Shown: piece after piece, positions 57,883-64,000 of the stretch
Layout: the number at the start of each line of letters is the position of its first letter
Numbering within the stretch: the stretch's first letter is position 1
NCBI GenBank assembly: GCA_013177855.1
Contig: JABLYA010000001.1
Location: 1,349,231-1,413,230, forward strand
Source: Ignavibacteria bacterium
GTDB lineage: Bacteria > Bacteroidota > Ignavibacteria > Ch128b
Direction of reading: 5' to 3'
Length of the DNA stretch: 64,000 nt
The notes under the pieces: model-generated
Database searches by the model: none
What the model was told of the DNA's origin: nothing
What the model saw: the letters and a program-made list of their open reading frames with translations, nothing else
Program-made: the position numbers and the translations under genes

Positions 57883-58199
57883 ATATGATCAGCCACGAAT
57901 TTTATTCGATGTAAAGAATACGAAGAAAGATTTTCAACACTGATGGGATTGAATTTGAAAACAAACACTTTAAGCGGAAATGTTTTTTAGAAATGAAACT
58001 TATTACTCAACACAAATCTTATATAACTCTTATCGAATTCTTTGATTTTTTATTACTTATTCTTTGTCTAATTCGAAAACCCAGCCAATCAGATTGAAGT
58101 TTAAATTAATTTTCTTCTTCTACTTTTTGATTGTATTCGATGTTAATTTGGGATTTCTTTGCTTGATTGATCATCTCGATGTATTACTTCGATATTTAA
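57883..58199. other. Convergent intergenic region without recognised features
   Basis: This 317 bp spacer lies between the convergent amrS and OstA-like genes. It is AT-rich with no strong hairpin followed by a T run. An open frame at 58064-58246 runs into the OstA-like gene on the other strand and lacks a ribosome site, so it is not called. Confidence 0.5.
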
Positions 58200-59579
58200 T
58201 CAGAATAAAAAATTTCCTCTCCTTGCAAGGAGATTTTCCTTTTTAGGTCTATTTTCGATCCACTTAAATCCGCTTAACAAAAATTCTTTCTCTTTGCCTG
58301 CGATTTTTTCTTCGGGGTGATATTCCCCTTCTGGTGAACCAAAAAGTTTAACTTCCGTTACTTTGTTTTCTTCAATTACTATTAATGCACTATCACTGCT
58401 TGACTTGTTCAACCCACTTGGTTCGTTTTCGTCATACAAAAAATAAATACTCAATGCATTGCCGACAATAAAAACTTCTTTTAATTTGTTTTTCTCTGAA
58501 AGTTCATCAGTTGCAAATCTTAATTGAATGAAATTTCCATTCATCTGGTTGAATCGATTTTCCATAACAGTGTCTTTTGAAATTAGAAAAGCATTCTCAT
58601 AAATGTTGACAAATTTTATTTTGTTTTCGTCCACAAATATTTCAACTGAATCACCATAGGAGAAATTTTCACTATACCAGAAGAGAGGTTGAAAATTGTT
58701 TGGTGTTGATGTTGTAATCTTTCCTTCGCTTTTATTATAAACAGCATAATCGCAAACAGCAGACAGTTCGTTTCTCCAGATTTTAACAGAATCGATTGCA
58801 AAAAATATATCCGATGTATCTCGATATGATTCCATTTTTTCAGCTGAAATTACGAGAGTATCGATTTTATTTTCTGAAGTCGTATCAATTTGAATTAAAA
58901 TTGGATTGCCAGTTACATAAGTATATTTTTTGTTTTCATCGTTTTCGAGATAATCAGAATAAATCTTTAGATTATCTTTCGTGCTGAAAGCAATAACATT
59001 ACCGCGAGCTATTGAAAATCTTCTTTTGCGGAAGTAATCAAGAGTGTCTGAGTAGATTTTATTTTCAAACTGGGTTACCTGAACATTGCCAATAGCTATT
59101 GCTCGCTCTTCTTCTGTGTAATAAGTCAATATATTTGCTTTCAGTTCAGTTGTATCATCATACAAGATAACTCTCCCTTTGAAAATGGCTTTCTTCTGAT
59201 CAAAGAAATATTCGCCGCTGTCAGCTTTCAATGTGATTTTCCCATCGTAAAGAGTGATACCTTTTGTTCCAAACGCGGTTTTCGTATTTCCAAAATAAAA
59301 ACCTTTCTGCGTTGTCAGAACCTGATTGCCCTGAATTATTTTAATATTACCTTCGAGTTCTGCTTTGTTAGATTGAAGATATTGAATCCCTTTATCGCAA
59401 AAAATTCGAATGTCTTCGTGAATTAATTGAACATTTCCAAAAAGAATTCTTACTCTTTCGTTATTGACAACTGTACCTATTAGACTATCTGAATTAATTA
59501 ATTGAACAACTTTTATTTCTTGAGCTTTAAGAAATGAAATTGAAGCGAACAACAAGAAGATGAGCAATATTTTTTTCAT
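58200..59579 (-). CDS. OstA/LptA-like periplasmic LPS-transport protein
   Basis: This 459-residue exported protein (signal MKKILLIFLLFASISFLKAQ) is built from repeated beta-jellyroll units of the OstA kind: VRILFGNVQLIHEDIRIFCDKGIQYLQSN, LEGNIKIIQGNQVLTTQKG, ADSGEYFFDQKKAIFKGRVILYDDTTELKANIL, and IAIGNVQVTQFENKIYSDTL. It would form the periplasmic bridge for LPS between LptC and LptD. It is more than twice the size of proteobacterial LptA, as is common in the FCB group. It lacks the LptD barrel. It overlaps the lptC gene by 4 bp. Confidence 0.85.
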   Translation of the reverse strand: MKKILLIFLLFASISFLKAQEIKVVQLINSDSLIGTVVNNERVRILFGNVQLIHEDIRIFCDKGIQYLQSNKAELEGNIKIIQGNQVLTTQKGFYFGNTKTAFGTKGITLYDGKITLKADSGEYFFDQKKAIFKGRVILYDDTTELKANILTYYTEEERAIAIGNVQVTQFENKIYSDTLDYFRKRRFSIARGNVIAFSTKDNLKIYSDYLENDENKKYTYVTGNPILIQIDTTSENKIDTLVISAEKMESYRDTSDIFFAIDSVKIWRNELSAVCDYAVYNKSEGKITTSTPNNFQPLFWYSENFSYGDSVEIFVDENKIKFVNIYENAFLISKDTVMENRFNQMNGNFIQLRFATDELSEKNKLKEVFIVGNALSIYFLYDENEPSGLNKSSSDSALIVIEENKVTEVKLFGSPEGEYHPEEKIAGKEKEFLLSGFKWIENRPKKENLLARRGNFLF

Positions 59580-60127
59580 TGTTTTGTTTCAATTCTCCCG
59601 CTTACTCTGAAGATTACATAATCTTTTAATGATTGATCTGACTCAAGGCCATAGCCTCGTATTTCTTCTGTTGGAGAAGTAATTTCAACATATTTATCTG
59701 TTACGATTTTTCTTCGAGCATTAATCCATTTCAATTCTTCTGTTTTCAAAACAACTCCGCTGTCAGACCGAGCGATGACATTCCCGAAAGCGTAAAGATC
59801 TTGTGTTAAATCATCTACTCTGCCTCTATCTGCAATTAAATTGCTTGTATGATTTCCATCTCGATCGTAAAAATCAACTTCAATTCCTCCATCGAGAAGA
59901 GTTTCATTTCTTGAAGAATAAACTGCGATATGACCAGCTCTTAAAATTGCTTTAACAATTCCCGAATCGGAAAAGACAACTTTTGAGTTAAATGACTCTT
60001 GATCAGGGAGCTCTCTGGTTTTAATTGAAATAACTTTTGGTTTTACGCTTTGATCTGAGCAGCCAATCATAAAAAGTGAAAAAACAGACAAGATCAAAAA
60101 AACAATATGATGAAAGTCTTTTTTCAT
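59576..60127 (-). CDS. lptC: LPS export system protein LptC (lipoprotein form)
   Basis: This 183-residue protein has a lipoprotein signal (lipobox FMIGC at about 19-23) instead of the transmembrane anchor of E. coli LptC. The mature domain (about 45-180) is a beta-jellyroll with IVKAILRAGHIAVYSSRNETLLDGGIEVDFYDRDG and SNLIADRGRVDDLTQDLYAFGNV, the LptC pattern of paired strands. It would receive LPS from LptFG and pass it to the OstA-like protein encoded directly downstream. Confidence 0.85.
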   Translation of the reverse strand: MKKDFHHIVFLILSVFSLFMIGCSDQSVKPKVISIKTRELPDQESFNSKVVFSDSGIVKAILRAGHIAVYSSRNETLLDGGIEVDFYDRDGNHTSNLIADRGRVDDLTQDLYAFGNVIARSDSGVVLKTEELKWINARRKIVTDKYVEITSPTEEIRGYGLESDQSLKDYVIFRVSGRIETKQ

Positions 60128-60697
60128 ATTTCTGGGTTAATTTTGCTTCGTTGTTTCTTTCAGGTAAACCATTAAACCTTAAATTAATAATTACAAATTT
60201 AATTTAAGACTTTTGGAAAATTTATTTATTTCTTGATCGGAAGTTAATTTCTAAATAGCTAAAGAGAGAGATTAAAACTCTCCAGATTTATGTAGATTAA
60301 TTTAAAGAATGATGAATATGCTCATAAAGCTCTGGATTTTGTTTTGATTTGTGTTGATGTTGGTTGGATGAAGTTGAAGAGGCCCCTTCATTTCTAAGCT
60401 AACAAATTTTTGCTTCACGTTACTGTATTATCAATCCATTAGAATTAATTGTTTCGTTTTATTCTAAAATTTTGTTTGCGAATCAGGGCTATTCGTATTC
60501 AATCCTTTCGGTGTTGATTAACTTTTTCTCCGTCATCACACATTTTTAATTTACAAATGAATTAGGAATGTAAAATTTATTATGAATATCGAGAAGTGAA
60601 TAATAAAAATTTTTGATCAGGCGCTTTTAATTTTTTTATTAAATTAGTTTCAAATTTTAAAGACAATCTTACCAAAAGAATAAAAACTTGTTGAGTT
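60128..60697. other. Large divergent intergenic region without a recognised gene
   Basis: This 570 bp spacer between lptC (minus) and the permease (plus) is the longest empty stretch. A small hairpin (AGAGAG...CTCTCC, about 60265-60283) and a GC-richer patch (GAAGAGGCCCCTTC, about 60374-60388) stand out in otherwise AT-rich DNA. No open frame with a ribosome site, tRNA or known RNA was recognised. It could hide a small RNA. Confidence 0.45.
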
Positions 60698-62185
60698 ATG
60701 GAAACAATTCAATTGATACTCCTTCTTTTTGTTTTTCTACTGATGTCAATACTAATGTTCCTTAGAAAAATTCCTGCATTGCTTGCTTTACCAATTATGT
60801 CTTTTTTGATTCCGCTAATTGCAGGTGTTCCTGTTTTAGATATTCTCCAATATGTTATTGGAGAAGGAGCGGTTAAGCTCAGCAAAGCATACACAATAGC
60901 AATCTTTGGCAGTATGCTAAGTGTTTTTCTTCAAAAGACAGGAATTGCTGAAAGTTTTATCAAAAAAGGTGCAGAGCTTTCGGGAGATAAACCCTGGACA
61001 GTTGGTGTCTTAATGCTCACAATAATTGTCCTCCTTTTCACAACCCTGGGTGGACTTGGTGCAATAATTATGGTTGCAACTATTGTATTACCAATTATGT
61101 CTTCAGTAGGAATTGGTCCTTTAACAATTGCAGGTATTTTTCTTCTTGGATTAAGCATTGGAGGAACTTTAAATGCAGGCAACTGGGCTCTTTACATTGA
61201 GATTTTGAGATTAACTCCGGATGAGGTTAGAGAATTTGCAGTTATAATGTTTTTGATAACATTTTTAACGGCAATTGTCTATTTAACAATCCAACTCTAT
61301 CGGGATGGTCATCAGTTGAATTTTATAAAGATAATTTTATCTACTCTGGTCTTACTTTTTCTTATTGGGCTTTCTCTTTTGATTTATAATTCGATAGATG
61401 AAAATTCACAAAAAAAAGTCACCGATGTTATACTAATGGTTTATCAATGGTTTAAATATTTAATTGGCATAGGAATAATTGGATTGATCGCATTAAATCT
61501 TATCAGAATAATTTTAAGAAAATCCAATCACAAAAATTTTAAAGAGCGAATTCACTGGAGTTCATATTTTACTCCTTTTATTCCATTAATATTGATTTTA
61601 TTCTTCAACTTTGAATTTATCACTGCATTTATTTGTGGATTGATTTATGGAGTTTTATCTGTTTATAGAAAAGGAATAATGAACATTTTCGTTAAATCAG
61701 CTTTCGAAGGTGGAAGTATGGTAATGCCAGCAGTTGTTTTGATGTTTGGAATTGGAATGCTTTTAAATTCGATAATTGGTCCAGGTGAAAGCTGGACTAA
61801 ATTAAATCCACAGGGTTGGCCTGTTTTAAATCTACTTCAACCATTTTTGAAACAAATTGTACCAGAAAATTTTTTGAGTTATGTTTTTACCTTCACTCTT
61901 CTTGCACCACTGGCTTTATATCGTGGTCCGCTTAATGTGTGGGGAATGGGTTATGGCCTCGCAGGAATTTTACTTGCAAGTGGTATGAATCCTGGTGCAA
62001 TAATGGGACTACTATTAGGTGTAGGTCAGATACAGGGAGTAAGCGACCCAACAAATACACAAAATGTCTGGCTCGCAAATGAATTGAAAATTGATGTTCA
62101 AAAGATTTTGTGGAATACTCTACCATATACATGGGCTGTTGCTCTCTTTGGATTAATAGCCGCAGGATTAAAATATATGATTTGA
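60698..62185 (+). CDS. Polytopic permease of the ion transporter (GntP/CitMHS-like) superfamily
   Basis: This 495-residue membrane protein has about 12 hydrophobic helices. The paired motifs LGGLGAIIMVATIVLPIMSSVGIGPLTIAG and, in the second half, RGPLNVWGMGYGLAGILLASG with VGQIQGVSDPTNTQNVW resemble the re-entrant loops of the IT superfamily (gluconate, citrate, dicarboxylate, lactate or H+ antiport). Substrate cannot be read from the sequence. It is monocistronic, and a weak TCTTC/GAAGA hairpin with a T run follows at about 62204-62232. Confidence 0.7.
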   Translation: METIQLILLLFVFLLMSILMFLRKIPALLALPIMSFLIPLIAGVPVLDILQYVIGEGAVKLSKAYTIAIFGSMLSVFLQKTGIAESFIKKGAELSGDKPWTVGVLMLTIIVLLFTTLGGLGAIIMVATIVLPIMSSVGIGPLTIAGIFLLGLSIGGTLNAGNWALYIEILRLTPDEVREFAVIMFLITFLTAIVYLTIQLYRDGHQLNFIKIILSTLVLLFLIGLSLLIYNSIDENSQKKVTDVILMVYQWFKYLIGIGIIGLIALNLIRIILRKSNHKNFKERIHWSSYFTPFIPLILILFFNFEFITAFICGLIYGVLSVYRKGIMNIFVKSAFEGGSMVMPAVVLMFGIGMLLNSIIGPGESWTKLNPQGWPVLNLLQPFLKQIVPENFLSYVFTFTLLAPLALYRGPLNVWGMGYGLAGILLASGMNPGAIMGLLLGVGQIQGVSDPTNTQNVWLANELKIDVQKILWNTLPYTWAVALFGLIAAGLKYMI

Positions 62186-62504
62186 TTGTCTTTGTCATAA
62201 AAAATCTTCAATAAAAAGAAGAAAGTTTTTTAATTTTTGAGTAAATATTTTTCAATGGAAAATCTAAAGTTGTTGAATTAACAGTTTAATTATTTCATTA
62301 TGTTTAAGCCTTTTTAGATAAAATCATTTTTGCTTCAATTAAATTTTTCATAATCCACTTCTTCTGAGTTTTTATTCACTTTCCACATTCACATTCCGGA
62401 ATCGTATTAAATAAGATTTAATATTAATGAAACGGTAAGTTATGAAGAGATTTGAGATTGTATTTTTCCCCTACACGAATTTGAAGGAAATTAAAGAATG
62501 TTTA

Positions 62505-62539
62505 AAAACAAATCAGGCTAAGACTTGCTTAGCCTGATT
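62505..62539 (-). terminator. Terminator after the aconitase gene
   Basis: AATCAGGCTAAG (62511-62522) pairs perfectly with CTTAGCCTGATT (62528-62539), a 12-bp stem with a 5-nt loop. The minus-strand transcript then reads TGTTTTTAAAC. It lies 38 bp beyond the aconitase stop. The rest of the 392 bp spacer 62186-62577 is AT-rich with no gene seen. Confidence 0.88.
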
Positions 62540-62577
62540 ATTGAACTAATTCAAAATTAGATTCTAATCAAAGAAAA

Positions 62578-64000
62578 TTATTTTTTCTTTGATGTCTTCG
62601 TCTTACTCACAGATTTCTTTGCGGTTGATTTTTTGCTTGTGACTTTTGCTTTCTTTACAGCAGATTTCTTAGCCTTTGCCTTCGTTAATTTCTTCTTCGT
62701 TGATTTCTGTGCTTTTACCTTTTTCGCAGCAGCTTTTTTCTCAACTTTCTTTGTCTTCTTGCCCTTAGTCTGAGTTTTTTTGCCAGCCGCAGATTTTTTA
62801 ACAGCTTTCTGCTTGGGCTTTACATCAACTTCTTGTTTCTCCTCTGCCGGTTCTTGTTTCACCTCAACTGGAGCCGTCTCAATTGCTTTCTTGTGAAATT
62901 GTTCTGCAACAAGATTGAGCGCACCACCTGCTTTGAACCACTCAATTTGATTTTCGTTGTATGAGTGATTTAACCAGATTTCGTCCGTTGTACCATCCGA
63001 ATGTTTAACAATCATTTTCAACGGTTTATTCGGAGCAAAATCATTCAAACCGACAATGCTAACTCTATCATCTTCTCGTATCTTATCATAATCTTCTGGA
63101 TTTGCAAATGTTAATGCTAAAATTCCCTGCTTCTTCAAATTTGTTTCGTGAATTCTTGCAAATGACTTAACTATGATGGCTTTACCGCCAAGATATCTCG
63201 GTTCCATTGCAGCATGTTCTCTTGAAGATCCTTCACCATAATTCTCATCACCAATCACAACCCAGCCGATGCCATTCTTTTTATATTCACGAGCAACTTC
63301 AGAAACATTTTTGTATTCACCGGTAAGAATATTTTTTGTTTTTCCTGCTTCTCCAGTGAAATAATTGATTGCGCCTAAGAACATATTATCAGAAATTTTA
63401 TCGAGGTGTCCACGATATCTTAACCACGGTCCAGCAGGTGAAATGTGATCGGTTGTACACTTACCTTTTACTTTTAATAAAACAGGCAAATCAATAAAAT
63501 CTTTTCCATCCCATTTTTCAAAAGGAGTTAATGCTTGAAGTCTTTCGCTATCTTCTTTTATCATAACCTGAATATCAGAACCATCTTCAGCAGGCGGAAC
63601 ATATCCTTTTTCATCAACAACAAATCCATTTTCCGGAAGCTCTTTCCCTTCTGGCGGATCGAGCTTTACTTCTTCTCCAGCTTCATTAATTAATGTATCT
63701 GTTAGTGGATTAAATGTCAGTTTTCCTGCAATTGCAAGAGCTGTAGTAATTTCTGGACTTGCAACAAATGCAAGTGTTTCAGGATTTCCATCATTTCTTT
63801 TTGCAAAATTTCTATTAAATGAAGTTACGATCGTATTTCTTTCGCCAATCTTAACATCCATTCTTTTCCACATTCCAATGCAAGGACCACAGGCATTAGC
63901 CAAAACAACACCTCCGAGATCTGTCAATATTTTCAATTGACCATCTCTTTCAATTGTCGCTCGAATTTGTTCAGAACCAGGGGTGATGGTGAACTGAGTT
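62578..64000 (-). CDS. Aconitate hydratase, C-terminal part, with lysine-rich histone H1-like tail (5' end outside window)
   Basis: The frame enters from the right edge; the TTG near 63936 is an internal Leu, not a start. About 473 residues are visible. They begin in [15 protein letters not shown] and the cluster-ligand motif [10 protein letters not shown] (two of the three [4Fe-4S] cysteines). [35 protein letters not shown] and the swivel-domain segment [17 protein letters not shown] follow. The enzyme interconverts citrate and isocitrate in the TCA cycle. After the normal end ([16 protein letters not shown]) come an acidic linker ([15 protein letters not shown]) and an 80-residue basic tail (62581-62820) in which 37 residues are Lys, in AKKxxAKK-type repeats like bacterial histone H1-like proteins. 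Such a tail is not a feature of known aconitases. Confidence 0.9.
   Translation of the reverse strand, partial: TQFTITPGSEQIRATIERDGQLKILTDLGGVVLANACGPCIGMWKRMDVKIGERNTIVTSFNRNFAKRNDGNPETLAFVASPEITTALAIAGKLTFNPLTDTLINEAGEEVKLDPPEGKELPENGFVVDEKGYVPPAEDGSDIQVMIKEDSERLQALTPFEKWDGKDFIDLPVLLKVKGKCTTDHISPAGPWLRYRGHLDKISDNMFLGAINYFTGEAGKTKNILTGEYKNVSEVAREYKKNGIGWVVIGDENYGEGSSREHAAMEPRYLGGKAIIVKSFARIHETNLKKQGILALTFANPEDYDKIREDDRVSIVGLNDFAPNKPLKMIVKHSDGTTDEIWLNHSYNENQIEWFKAGGALNLVAEQFHKKAIETAPVEVKQEPAEEKQEVDVKPKQKAVKKSAAGKKTQTKGKKTKKVEKKAAAKKVKAQKSTKKKLTKAKAKKSAVKKAKVTSKKSTAKKSVSKTKTSKKK

Noticed and set aside
58064-58246. A 60-codon plus-strand frame rich in Phe and Leu.
   Set aside because: No ribosome site; it overlaps the 3' end of the OstA-like gene on the other strand and has the composition of AT-rich non-coding DNA.
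60374-60388. GAAGAGGCCCCTTC patch in the 570 bp spacer as a small RNA or terminator stem.
   Set aside because: The possible stem is short with a mismatch and almost no loop, and no T run follows; too weak to call.
63934-63936. Possible TTG start that would make a short aconitase-like gene.
   Set aside because: The aconitase reading frame continues upstream to the window edge with conserved residues ([15 protein letters not shown]), so this codon is an internal Leu.

Overview
The window looks like a chromosomal segment from a low-GC, Gram-negative member of the Fibrobacteres-Chlorobi-Bacteroidetes (FCB) group, most likely Ignavibacteria (Ignavibacteriales/Melioribacter type). This placement is inference. 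It rests on four things: a Por/type IX secretion C-terminal domain of the NYPNPFNP type on the protein at 7180-8970; a GGGPS-like prenylglyceryl-phosphate synthase; LPS export and Kdo genes that imply an outer membrane; and AT-rich spacers with normal purine-rich Shine-Dalgarno sites. No insertion sequence, prophage, CRISPR array or rRNA operon is visible, so this is core chromosome with some unusual gene fusions.

Layout. 1-6.8 kb (minus strand): a class V aminotransferase cut by the window edge, then a probable operon mqnE-mqnA (one fused ORF), mqnC, a hemerythrin, pabB and pabC. Its menaquinone and folate enzymes both draw on chorismate. 7-12.5 kb: a secreted glycoside-hydrolase-like protein, a conserved unknown, an AlkA-like glycosylase, a lipoprotein phosphatase, a STAS protein and an MBL-fold hydrolase. 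12.6-17.3 kb (plus): a respiratory nitrite-ammonification cluster of an Fe-S-type Rrf2 regulator, a NapH-like ferredoxin, an outer-membrane barrel, nrfH and nrfA, closed by a strong terminator. 17.7-28 kb (minus): mnmE, mnmG, rsmG, murQ, mfd, an amidase and a small HExxH membrane protein in a tight run. 28-34.6 kb (plus): a DUF3109 protein, rpoN, a methyltransferase-like/SurA-like fused ORF, hslV and hslU.

34.7-50.9 kb is entirely minus strand: kdsA-kdsC-unknown-kdsD; copA with a small Cys/His/Lys-rich secreted protein; sfsA (fused to a DUF123 domain), a TonB-like membrane protein and a CDF metal transporter; alaS-GGGPS-gmhA; an internally duplicated helical periplasmic protein; and a conserved unknown followed by gap. 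50.95-51.39 kb is a divergent AT-rich spacer with three perfect DnaA boxes and one near-perfect box, a candidate replication origin or DnaA-controlled site. 51.4-64 kb has mixed strands: fumC, tRNA-Lys(CTT), a TPR protein, a DUF2721 protein, lptB, a GT4 glycosyltransferase, an AmrS-type radical SAM enzyme, an OstA/LptA-like protein with lptC, an ion-transporter-superfamily permease, and the 3' part of an aconitase gene carrying a histone-H1-like lysine-rich tail.

Together the genes suggest an anaerobic or facultative heterotroph that makes menaquinone by the futalosine route and can pass menaquinol electrons to nitrite through NrfHA. It has TCA-cycle enzymes (fumarase, aconitase) and builds a Kdo/heptose-containing outer membrane. 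The most unusual items are the DnaA-box cluster with no dnaA nearby, the H1-like tail on aconitase, the MqnE-MqnA fusion, the methyltransferase/SurA fused frame and the SfsA-DUF123 fusion.
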